This document shows, in pieces, positions 16,608-23,569 of a stretch of DNA of 43,382 nucleotides. The notes beneath the pieces are model-generated. The model was given only the letters and a program-made list of their open reading frames with translations. It did not search any database and was not told where the DNA came from. Source of the stretch: a bacterium (lineage in GTDB: Bacteria > Bacillota > Clostridia > Christensenellales > CAG-138). The translations under genes and the position numbers were made by a program. Location: positions 1 through 43,382 of the forward strand of contig JALFDW010000021.1 in the NCBI GenBank assembly GCA_022778545.1, written 5' to 3'. Numbering within the stretch: the first letter of the stretch is position 1; every line of letters starts with the position of its first letter.

Positions 16608-16663
16608 TTGAATTTATACATTGAAAACGATATTATCATATAAAAGAAGAGTGTATTTGTAAA
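16608..16663. promoter_or_regulatory. Overlapping divergent promoters (XRE and kinase genes)
   Basis: On the plus strand, TTGAAT (16608-16613), a 17-bp spacer and TATTAT (16631-16636) drive the XRE gene. On the minus strand, TTTACA (16663-16658), a 17-bp spacer and TATGAT (16640-16635) drive the kinase gene. The two -10 elements overlap by two bases, so polymerase could occupy only one promoter at a time. Confidence 0.7.
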
Positions 16664-16675
16664 GGCGGTGAAACC

Positions 16676-17095
16676 ATGAAAGACACGGACAGTTTGCAGC
16701 AGGAGCTGATGGCTGCTCCCAATCTGGACCGGTTTCTATCCGAAAATCAGGACAATTTCGATACCGGAAGCGTCCACGAATTGCTGAACGCGCTGTTTCA
16801 AAAGCGGGATATTTCCAAAACGGCGCTTGCAAAGCAGTCCGGCATGAGTGAAGTATATCTGCATCAGGTCTTTGCAGGCCGCCGCAGCCCATCCCGAAGC
16901 CGTTTGATCTGCCTGTGCTTCGGCCTGTCCGCCACTTTGGAAGAAACGCAGGAGCTTCTGAAACAATGCTCTTTTGCGCAGCTTTACCCCAAGAACAAGC
17001 GGGATGCGATCATCATTTATGGCCTGGTAAACGGTTTAAGCCTGTTTGATGTAAACGACAAGTTGTTTTCCGAAGGAGAGGAAACCTTGTATTAA
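16676..17095 (+). CDS. XRE-family helix-turn-helix protein
   Basis: This is a small cytoplasmic DNA-binding protein. The helix-turn-helix lies at about residues 45-75 (SKTALAKQSGMSEVYLHQVF), followed by the GRRSPSRSRLICLCFGL part of the Cro/C1-like fold. The C-terminal 50 residues (LYPKNKRDAIIIYGLVNGLS) resemble the tail seen in regulators encoded beside small Ser/Thr kinases in Firmicutes. AAAGGCGG precedes the ATG. It is likely to control the divergent kinase operon by binding the shared promoter, and may itself be a kinase substrate; both are inference. Confidence 0.85.
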   Translation: MKDTDSLQQELMAAPNLDRFLSENQDNFDTGSVHELLNALFQKRDISKTALAKQSGMSEVYLHQVFAGRRSPSRSRLICLCFGLSATLEETQELLKQCSFAQLYPKNKRDAIIIYGLVNGLSLFDVNDKLFSEGEETLY

Positions 17096-17136
17096 GGCTG
17101 GTAATTTTGAAAAGGCTTTCTACCCATCCTAATGAA

Positions 17137-17253
17137 ATCCTTGCCGGCGCAAGGATGAAATCAGATCCGTCCTTTTTTCCGCCGCAAGGCGGATTTCATC
17201 ACGACAGTGATTTCATCCATCAAAGATGGATTTCTTCCGCCTAACGGACGGAT
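17137..17253. repeat. Clustered hairpin element
   Basis: This noncoding stretch holds a chain of perfect hairpins: ATCCTTGC/GCAAGGAT (17137-17156), CCGCC/GGCGG (17179-17192), ATCAC/GTGAT (17198-17211) and ATCCATC/GATGGAT (17215-17231). Copies of GAAATC or GATTTCATC link most of them. ATCCGTCC (17165-17172) pairs with GGACGGAT (17246-17253), so the last three hairpins would sit inside one outer stem. No gene is seen from 17096 to 17300. Confidence 0.75.
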
Positions 17254-17259
17254 TTAACT

Positions 17260-17300
17260 GAAAGAAACCACTTTTGTTCAAAACAAAAGTGGTTTCTTTC
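17260..17300 (-). terminator. tRNA-Arg terminator
   Basis: A 19-bp perfect stem (17260-17278 with 17282-17300) directly follows the tRNA 3' end on the minus strand. Its 3' arm is T-rich (GTGGTTTCTTTC). It would also act on transcripts coming from the XRE gene. Confidence 0.88.
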
Positions 17301-17301
17301 A

Positions 17302-17377
17302 TGGCGCGCCCGACAGGATTTGAACCTGTGACCTACCGGTTCGTAGCCGGGCACTCTATCCGCTGAGCTACGGGCGC
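17302..17377 (-). tRNA. tRNA-Arg (ACG), CCA encoded
   Basis: This is a full cloverleaf on the minus strand. The acceptor GCGCCCG pairs with CGGGCGC, and the D-arm is GCTCAGCGGATAGAGT. The anticodon loop CTACGAA gives anticodon ACG (read as ICG, decoding CGU/CGC/CGA). The T-arm is AGGTTCAAATCCT, followed by a discriminator G and an encoded CCA. The length is 76 nt. It has its own strong promoter and terminator. Confidence 0.96.
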
Positions 17378-17402
17378 ATACACGCTTTTCACGCGCTTGA
17401 TT

Positions 17403-17431
17403 ATTGTAGCGCATCCTGCCTGTATTGTCAA
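17403..17431 (-). promoter_or_regulatory. tRNA-Arg promoter
   Basis: Read on the minus strand, TTGACA (17431-17426), a 17-bp spacer and TACAAT (17408-17403) form a near-consensus sigma-A promoter about 26 bp before the tRNA. Confidence 0.88.
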
Positions 17432-17474
17432 GAGCAGTGCGCAAGGAATTTGATGATTTTTGTGCCGGGCGGAT

Positions 17475-18425
17475 TCAGAGCCTGTCCCGCGCCACGGTTT
17501 CAAAAAGCGCTTCCACGCTCATCGCGGGGCTCACGGTCTCCGCGCTGCGGATGGCGACACTGCCCGCGGCGAGCGCAAGGTTCAGCGTCTCTTCCGGCGC
17601 AAGGGCGTGCACATGGCCGTAAACCGTCGCGGCGGTGAACGCATCGCCTGCGCCGGTGGCGTTTTCCATGGCCTCGATGGGCCGGAGCTTCGCGCGGAGG
17701 AACAGGCCGCTGGCGTCGCCATAGCAGCAGCCCTCCGGGCCGAGCGTCACATACACGCGGCGGCAGCCTTTCTCAAGCAGCCGGGCGATGGCCGGCTTCA
17801 GCGCGGCGTCATCCTCCGTGTCCATTTCCGCGAGGATGGCAAGCTCCATGCGGTTGGGCTTCACGGTGTGGAACTGCCCCACATGCGGCAGCAGCTTTCT
17901 TGCATATGCGGTGGAGACCGGGTCAACAAAAACGGGCGTTTCCCCCGCAAGCGCGAGCAGGCGGACGATCGTTTCCTCCGGCAGGCTCGGGTCCGAGACG
18001 ATGGCCGAAGCGCCCTGCAGAAGCGGCGCACGCTCCGCGAGGTAGCGTTCCGGCAGCTGCGCCAGGATGGACATGTCCGAAAGTGCAACAAACATTTCCC
18101 CGGAAGGCTCGAGCACGGTCATGTAGGTGCTTGAGGCTGCGTCCGGCAGTACGAGCACGTTTTCCACGTTCATGCCCGCCTCCCTGCTGCGCGAGAGGAT
18201 CAGCTGGCCGAATAAATCGCCTCCTACGGCGCTCACAAGGCGTGCATCCAACCCAAGGCGGGCTGCGTTTTCGAGGATGTTGCGCGTTACGCCGCCCACG
18301 GAGACGCGCATCGTGCCGGGGTTGGAATCCCTGAGGTTCACCGCGTTGCGGCTCCTGCCGTGAATGTCCACATTCGCTGCGCCAACGCCCACGATGTAAG
18401 GGTTCCGTTCCGATGAAGCGACCAT
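17475..18425 (-). CDS. PfkB family carbohydrate kinase (pseudouridine kinase-like)
   Basis: This is a cytoplasmic sugar or nucleoside kinase of the ribokinase/PfkB family. The opening YIVGVGAANVDIHG and the early SVGGVTRNILENAARLG motif (substrate side) are those of the PsuK-like subgroup. The C-terminal ATGAGDAFTAA carries the catalytic Asp and anion hole. The length of 316 is typical. The start was set at ATG 18425, six bases after GGAGG; the GTG at 18431 is too close to that site. No pseudouridine-5'-phosphate glycosidase gene is adjacent, so the substrate assignment is tentative. It stands alone between the tRNA and the MerR gene. Confidence 0.9.
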   Translation of the reverse strand: MVASSERNPYIVGVGAANVDIHGRSRNAVNLRDSNPGTMRVSVGGVTRNILENAARLGLDARLVSAVGGDLFGQLILSRSREAGMNVENVLVLPDAASSTYMTVLEPSGEMFVALSDMSILAQLPERYLAERAPLLQGASAIVSDPSLPEETIVRLLALAGETPVFVDPVSTAYARKLLPHVGQFHTVKPNRMELAILAEMDTEDDAALKPAIARLLEKGCRRVYVTLGPEGCCYGDASGLFLRAKLRPIEAMENATGAGDAFTAATVYGHVHALAPEETLNLALAAGSVAIRSAETVSPAMSVEALFETVARDRL

Positions 18426-18516
18426 ATGCACCCTCCGAAAAAGCTGAGAAAATCAATGCCGAAGGCGGCCGCCGGCCGCCCTCATGATATGCGGTGATTC
18501 AATTATACCAAACCCG

Positions 18517-19971
18517 TTATTCCTCCGCAACCGGCTCCATGGTGAGCGGGCCCTCCGCATTTTGTTCGGGATCCATGTCGATATGCACATACCAGAGCGT
18601 GCCGTCCGCCGCGCGGACAGAGGCGGAATATCCGCCGCATTCCACATCGCCGCCTTCATAGACCTTTTCATAGGAAATATAGCCGGGCAACGGGGCTTCG
18701 GTGAATTCATAATCCGGGCCGATCTTCTCCTGCCAGAGCGCGCTTGCGGTAACTTCCGCCGTTTTCTCTGCAACATAGGCTTCAATCTCTTCCACGGCAC
18801 GCAGACGCATTTCTATGTAGTAACGGTTGGTTTCCGTGGCCGCTTCATCCAGCTCGCACTGCACAACATGGAGTACGTTGTCCGCGCCCGCTTCGCAGAG
18901 AAAAGCCCAGCGTTCCATGTTGGAAAGTTCCACGGAGCACTCATATACGGCATGGGAAGCCGTGCCATCCTGGAATACGACCTCGCCGTTGGGTTTTATT
19001 GTCGCGTTTTCGTTTTCCCCGAAATCGTAATAATCGGAATATGTAATGCGGTAATATACCTCCGGCGCAAGGTAGAAGGCGTCGTCCTGGATCAACAGCT
19101 CCTTTTTGCATTCCTGAGCCATGGCGTCTGTCCATTCCACGCGCCCGGAAACGAGTTTCTCCCATTCCGACGTAGCGTGAAGCTGCGCCTCCATCGCTGC
19201 AAGGCGCGTTTCGTGGAGCGCCTTCTCCTTTGCGGCAGCATGGGAATTCGCGATGCGTATCCCTATGTCCAGTGCGATGATCGCCACGCTGATGCAGATC
19301 GTCCCTACCGCCCATTTGCGCTGCACGCGGCGGAACTCCTCCACGCTTTCCCAATAATGGTGTTTCCAGGCCAATTCGTTGCCGTGCGCACCGAGATAAA
19401 AGGAATAAAAGAACCCGATGATGGGCACGAAGCACCAGAGCGCCTGATACACATGGTTGGCAAGGCCCCAGATCACGGGCATCAGGAACGCGCCCCAGTT
19501 CCACTTTTCCTGAATCTCAAGCGGGACCTGATTGCAGCGGTCGCCCATGCCGGAGTTGTTGACTTCCGCCGGGCGGGGCGGCGGCGCGGGGTGCGGCCGG
19601 TAAGCGGCGGCCTCCCGGGCGCGCGCAGCAAGCGCGGTGACATCCGAAACGCCGTTCGGGTCGAGCCGCCCCAGCACTGCGTATGCGTTTTCCGCGGTTT
19701 CGTGCTGCAAGCGCGCGGCATCCCGCCGGGCTTTCACGATGGATGGGATCGCGCCGGGCGTGCGCTGCATGGTCAGGATCTCGTCGATGGAAAACGAAAG
19801 CTCCCGCAGCGTTGCGATCGCCTGCAGCATCTCCACATCCGTTTCGGAAAATTCGCTGTATTCCCGGCCGTTGCGCCATTCTCCCCTGGGCGCGACCAGC
19901 CCTTTCTGCATATAGAAGCGCACGGTGCGCTCTGTGAGCCCCGTCCGTTCGCATACCTCTTTGATTTTCAT
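18517..19971 (-). CDS. Membrane-spanning MerR-family regulator
   Basis: The N-terminal 70 residues are a MerR winged-helix domain (MKIKEVCERTGLTERTVRFY, then 'GREYSEFSETDVEML'), with a dimerisation helix to about 105. After a Pro-rich linker comes a hydrophobic block with two or three membrane segments (about 155-240). Its motifs (WNWGAFLMPVIWGLANHVY, LGAHGNELAWKHHYWESVEEF) are known from other Firmicute membrane proteins, where the block is fused to various N-terminal domains. The last 230 residues are probably extracytoplasmic and resemble no family I know. The protein therefore could sense something outside and bind DNA inside. A MerR-type promoter with a palindrome lies just upstream of the gene, suggesting self-control. 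Confidence 0.85.
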   Translation of the reverse strand: MKIKEVCERTGLTERTVRFYMQKGLVAPRGEWRNGREYSEFSETDVEMLQAIATLRELSFSIDEILTMQRTPGAIPSIVKARRDAARLQHETAENAYAVLGRLDPNGVSDVTALAARAREAAAYRPHPAPPPRPAEVNNSGMGDRCNQVPLEIQEKWNWGAFLMPVIWGLANHVYQALWCFVPIIGFFYSFYLGAHGNELAWKHHYWESVEEFRRVQRKWAVGTICISVAIIALDIGIRIANSHAAAKEKALHETRLAAMEAQLHATSEWEKLVSGRVEWTDAMAQECKKELLIQDDAFYLAPEVYYRITYSDYYDFGENENATIKPNGEVVFQDGTASHAVYECSVELSNMERWAFLCEAGADNVLHVVQCELDEAATETNRYYIEMRLRAVEEIEAYVAEKTAEVTASALWQEKIGPDYEFTEAPLPGYISYEKVYEGGDVECGGYSASVRAADGTLWYVHIDMDPEQNAEGPLTMEPVAEE

Positions 19972-19994
19972 ATGCAGCCCCCTTTCCTGCCCTT

Positions 19995-20025
19995 ATCCTA
20001 CATCCTGACGTAAGGGAAGTTGCAA
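19995..20025 (-). promoter_or_regulatory. MerR-type promoter with 19-bp spacer and palindromic operator
   Basis: Read on the minus strand, TTGCAA (20025-20020) and TAGGAT (20000-19995) are separated by 19 bp, the long spacing typical of MerR-activated promoters. Inside the spacer lies CCTGACGTAAGG (20004-20015), an inverted repeat apart from one mismatched pair, like operators of multidrug-type MerR proteins. It drives the membrane-spanning MerR gene. Confidence 0.7.
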
Positions 20026-20085
20026 GCGGTTTTGGAAAAGATTATGTTTTTGTGTTTGTAAGGATACGGAACCAATCAATCATTT

Positions 20086-20530
20086 GCGGGACGTTCGGAG
20101 GCCGTCCCCTACATTTGTGCTCTCGGGGAGGTGCACCGTGTCGTTGCTTCTGCTCAGCCCTCTACTCCGCGCTTAGACTTGCCTTCGGCAAGGGGCGCTA
20201 TGCACGCCCGCCTGCGGGCGGGTGTCAGTCACTTGCGGTGACAGTTCCTCCAAAGGGGGAGCCAAGGCATGTCCACGCTGTACCCGCATTGGGGCGTTCT
20301 TGCCTCTCCCCTCGGGAGAGGTGGCAATGCCGTAAGGCATTGACGGAGAGGGTTTACCGCATCGCAGCACCCCATCCCCCTTACCCCCTTCCCCGAGGAA
20401 GGGGGGACATGATATTGAAGGTGCGGCGCACCTTTGGGGCGTATGTAGGGGGCGGCGTCCCCGACGCCCCGCCTTACACAAACGGCATTTTCTTTTATCC
20501 TGCGGGACGTCCGGAGGCCGTCCCCTACAT
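20086..20530 (-). repeat. Mosaic hairpin repeat, copy B (permuted order)
   Basis: The modules on the plus strand, all in reverse, are M3 (20086-20115), M2 (20158-20267), M1 (20294-20352), M4 (20370-20434), M3b (20443-20478) and M3 (20502-20530). Read on the minus strand the order is M3-M3b-M4-M1-M2-M3, a circular permutation of the M1-M2-M3-M3b-M4 order of copy E. No gene is present. Confidence 0.88.
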
Positions 20531-20545
20531 AATGAATTTATTGAA

Positions 20546-20977
20546 TTATCTATTCTGCTTCCCCTCGGCCGAACGGCTTGCGGATTTATCGCTGTCGATG
20601 CTTTTGCCGAAGACGAAAAACCGTTGATACAGGAATTCCGTCACGAAATTGATGACCATGTTGAGGATCGTCACCAGGTATTCGTTCCATTGCAGCGTCT
20701 CTGCGAGATAATCCCCAAGCAGCGTGGAGAGCGGCGTGAACACCGCATAGTAAGCGAGGGCCTTCAGCATGGCGACGGGTATATTCGTTGCCGCATGGAA
20801 GGTGAACTTGCGGTTGAGCGTAAAGTTCCAGAGCACGCTGAGCAGCAGCGCGATCAGGTAGCAGGGCCAATAGCTCCAGGCGGTGATCTCGTTGAGCAGC
20901 GTAAAGCAGCCGAGTTCGATCAGGCCTGCGCTGGCGGAGAATATTGCGAATTTCAGGAATCTCAGAGCTTCTTTCAT
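20546..20977 (-). CDS. GtrA family membrane protein
   Basis: This small membrane protein has four predicted membrane segments (about residues 8-28, 35-55, 70-88 and 97-118). The GtrA signature motifs are present: FLKFAIFSASAGLIELG near the start, SVLWNFTLNRKFTF after segment two, and NFVTEFLYQRFFVF at the end. Family members help move bactoprenol-linked sugars across the membrane, usually beside a GtrB glycosyltransferase, which is absent here. The length of 143 is normal. It follows the MBL gene by 48 bp on the same strand and may be co-transcribed. Its stop lies only about 15 bp from repeat copy B. Confidence 0.9.
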   Translation of the reverse strand: MKEALRFLKFAIFSASAGLIELGCFTLLNEITAWSYWPCYLIALLLSVLWNFTLNRKFTFHAATNIPVAMLKALAYYAVFTPLSTLLGDYLAETLQWNEYLVTILNMVINFVTEFLYQRFFVFGKSIDSDKSASRSAEGKQNR

Positions 20978-21025
20978 TGTGGTGCCTCTGTATGGTTTAT
21001 GCTGCGCCGTATGCCGTAGGGCCGT

Positions 21026-21826
21026 TTAGAGCGTGAGCGACAGGCCGACGCCGACTTCATGCACATCAAATGCACCGCAAAGCGCATGCTTCACGGCAAG
21101 CGAGGTGCAGTGGCAGGGGTAAAGCGTGCTTGCGCCAAGTTCCGCAAGGCGCGTGAGCACGAAATCGAGCTGTTCGCCCGGCTCAAAGAGGTGCAGGCCG
21201 CCGAGCACGCCCGCAACGCGCGTTTCGCCCGTAAGAGAAAGCGCATATTGGAGCATGTTGCAGATGCCCGCATGGGAACAGCCTGTCAGCAGGAAAAGCC
21301 CGTTCTCCGTGGTGAGGGCGAGGGCGGTATCATCCAGCAGGTGATCCGGCTCCCACGCGCCGCAGCGCAGCGTTTCGCCCACGGGCGGGGCTTCCTGCGG
21401 GTTTTTGCGCGGGATCTCACCCAAAAAGAGCACCCCCGGTGCAAGGGCGGCAGGTTCCCGCGTGAGGTGAAGCTCCGCATGGGCCGGAAGCGCGGCGGGG
21501 TCAAAGGGCACGCCGACGGAAAGCCCGTCAAAGCGTTTGGGCAGGAAAGCGTCCGGATGCGCCCAGATGCGTACCGGCTGGGAGTATGCCTGAAGGAACG
21601 ACAGAAGCCCGCCGGTATGGTCGTTGTGCCCGTGGGAAAGCACGATGTCCGTCACGCGGGAAAGGTCAAACCCCATGCGGCGTGCATTTTCGAGCGTACA
21701 GGCGGAATACCCCGTGTCCAAAAGGATAACGGCTTTCTCCGTTTTCAGCAGATAGCATGCGGCGGGTTCGCCGAGATAATAGCGGTCGATGTAGGTGTTG
21801 TTGTCCATGAGGACGGTCAGCTTCAT
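21026..21826 (-). CDS. Metallo-beta-lactamase fold hydrolase
   Basis: This cytoplasmic metal-dependent hydrolase belongs to the MBL-fold group that resembles the 7,8-dihydropterin-6-methyl-4-(beta-D-ribofuranosyl)aminobenzene 5'-phosphate synthase-like enzymes. The metal motif LSHGHNDHTGG (H-x-H-x-D-H) is intact. A second-site TGCSHAGICN and a late YPCHCTS (His) complete the ligand set, and an early DTGYS carries the conserved Asp. The length of 266 is typical. The start was set at 21826, with AGGAG eight bases upstream; an upstream in-frame extension runs into repeat copy C and is discarded. The substrate is unknown. Confidence 0.88.
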   Translation of the reverse strand: MKLTVLMDNNTYIDRYYLGEPAACYLLKTEKAVILLDTGYSACTLENARRMGFDLSRVTDIVLSHGHNDHTGGLLSFLQAYSQPVRIWAHPDAFLPKRFDGLSVGVPFDPAALPAHAELHLTREPAALAPGVLFLGEIPRKNPQEAPPVGETLRCGAWEPDHLLDDTALALTTENGLFLLTGCSHAGICNMLQYALSLTGETRVAGVLGGLHLFEPGEQLDFVLTRLAELGASTLYPCHCTSLAVKHALCGAFDVHEVGVGLSLTL

Positions 21827-21882
21827 GTGGTTCACTCCTGCATATGGATTGTGGGTTGTGTGGGGAAGGAAACATCGCAGCG

Positions 21883-22250
21883 CCCCATCCCCCCAACCCC
21901 CTTCCCCGGGGAAGGGGGACATGATTTTTGAAGGTGCGGCGCACCTTTATGGCGTGGGTGGATTATGATGCCGCCGCGATAATGCTGCGGGACGTCCGGA
22001 GGCCGTCCCCTATATTTGTGCTCTCGGGGCTTTGTGCCATGTTGTTGCCGTCGTTTTCCCTCTCAGTCACCTGCGGTGACAGCTCCCCCGAAGGGGGAGC
22101 CAAGTCTTATTCCATCTGCACTCGCATTTAAGCGTTCTTGCCTCTCCCTTCGGGAGAGGTGGCAGCGCCGCAGCGCTGACGGAGAGGGGCACTGCGGTGC
22201 GGCACACCTTTGATGCGTATGTAGGGGGCAATATCGCCCTTACATCCGTT
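21883..22250 (-). repeat. Mosaic hairpin repeat, copy C (short M2)
   Basis: The reverse-oriented modules on the plus strand are M4 (21883-21948), M3 (21986-22014), a shortened M2 (22057-22105) lacking the CGCCCGCAGGCG and TTGCCGAAGGCAA half, and M1 (22131-22189). An M3b-like hairpin (22217-22247) follows. No gene is seen between 21827 and 22317. Confidence 0.87.
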
Positions 22251-22261
22251 TTGCCGGCTGC

Positions 22262-22308
22262 ATTGTCAATTATCCATTGTCAATTGTAAATTCTCAATTG
22301 CCCCCGCT
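22262..22308. repeat. ATTGTCAATTG-like interspersed repeat (copy 2)
   Basis: A run of near-repeats (TTGTCAATT, CCATTGTCAATTGTAAATT, CTCAATTG) fills the last part of the gap before the amidohydrolase stop codon. The same words occur at 7441-7567 and 32784-32846. Confidence 0.6.
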
Positions 22309-22317
22309 TTTCACTAT

Positions 22318-23526
22318 TCACTTCTCGTTTTTGGCCGGTGCAATCTTCCCCGTGCCGTCGAGCAGGGTGAGCGCCATGTCGAACAGGTACTGCACGCCGT
22401 AGGGCAGCGCGTCCTGATCGAGACGGTATCTCGGGTTGTGGTGCGGCATGTCGCAGCCCTTTTCCGGGCAGCGGGAACCAAGCTCCACGAAGAAGCCCGG
22501 CCGGCCGTCCAGGAACGCATAAAAGTCCTCGCCCGGCATGATGGGGCCGATGTGGTCGATATGCGCCGCGCCGAAGCGGGAAAGCAGCGTTTCCTCCGCG
22601 ATGGCAGTCAGGTGCGCGTCATTGAACACGGAGGCATAGCCCGCGTCCCAAACGTAATCGTAGGATGCGCCGGCGCTTGCCGTGATGCCGGCGGTGATCT
22701 CGCCGATGAGCGTTTTGATGCGTTCCCGCACCGCGGGATCAAAGGAGCGCACCGCGCCCGTGAGCGTCATTTCATTCGGAAGAATGTTATAAGCCGTGCC
22801 CGCGTTCGCCTGGCAGATGGAAACGATCACGGGGTCCGTCGCCGCAACGCGCCGCGCGGAGATAGTTTGCAGCGCGAGGATGAGCTGCGCCGTGGTCACG
22901 ATCACATCCACACCCTGTTCGGGGAAGGAGCAGTGCGCGCCCTTGCCCTTCACGGTGATGTCAAAGCGGTCCACTGCGGCGGTCAGCACGCCCGCGCGCA
23001 CGCCGAACACGCCCGTGGGCCAGTTGGTGGAAAGGTGCAGGCCGAGCATCGCATCCACGCCGTCCGCTGCGCCTGCGCGCACCATTTCAACCGCGCCGCC
23101 CGGCGGAAGCTCCTCCGCATGCTGGAAGAAGAGCCGTGCTTCGCCGGTGAACCGGCTGCGGTTTTCGGAAAGGAGCGCCGCAAGGCCAAGCAGCATGGCC
23201 GTATGCCCGTCGTGGCCGCAGGCGTGCATTACGCCCGGGCGCGATGAAGCGTAGGGCAGGCCGCTCGCCTCGTCGATGGGGAGCGCGTCGATGTCCCCGC
23301 GTACGCCGAGCACGGCAGGCACGCCGGGCTTTTCGCCCCGGATGCTTGCGACGAGCCCTGTTTTCGTGGGGCGGGTGATCGTCACGCCGGGCATGGCGGA
23401 AAGGATCTGCTCAAGGTAGGCGGTAGTCTCGACTTCCTCAAAGGAAAGCTCCGGGTTCTGGTGCAGGTGCTCCTGCCACGCGCGGAGGCTGGGGATGAGG
23501 CTTGCAACGCGATCGTCAAACGGCAT
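22318..23526 (-). CDS. M20 family amidohydrolase (N-acyl amino acid amidohydrolase/HipO-like)
   Basis: This is a cytoplasmic zinc-dependent amidohydrolase that would remove acyl groups from amino acids. Metal and catalytic motifs are intact: RGDIDALPI, then VMHACGHDGHTAMLLG, the HAEELPPGG Glu pair and a C-terminal MPGEDFYAF. The lid/dimerisation domain occupies about residues 190-300. The length of 402 is typical. The start was set at ATG 23526, with AAGGAGG eight bases upstream; the longer open frame to 23721 overlaps the LCP gene and has low-complexity content. It lies 43 bp behind the LCP gene on the same strand. Hippurate, N-acetyl or indole-acetyl amino acids are possible substrates. Confidence 0.93.
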   Translation of the reverse strand: MPFDDRVASLIPSLRAWQEHLHQNPELSFEEVETTAYLEQILSAMPGVTITRPTKTGLVASIRGEKPGVPAVLGVRGDIDALPIDEASGLPYASSRPGVMHACGHDGHTAMLLGLAALLSENRSRFTGEARLFFQHAEELPPGGAVEMVRAGAADGVDAMLGLHLSTNWPTGVFGVRAGVLTAAVDRFDITVKGKGAHCSFPEQGVDVIVTTAQLILALQTISARRVAATDPVIVSICQANAGTAYNILPNEMTLTGAVRSFDPAVRERIKTLIGEITAGITASAGASYDYVWDAGYASVFNDAHLTAIAEETLLSRFGAAHIDHIGPIMPGEDFYAFLDGRPGFFVELGSRCPEKGCDMPHHNPRYRLDQDALPYGVQYLFDMALTLLDGTGKIAPAKNEK

Positions 23527-23569
23527 ATAAAGATCCTCCTTTGCTGGATTGGATTGAAAATGAGAGCGA

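Noticed and set aside
17137-17253. CRISPR array
   Set aside because: The units are short palindromes of different sequence with no equal spacers, and no cas genes are present.
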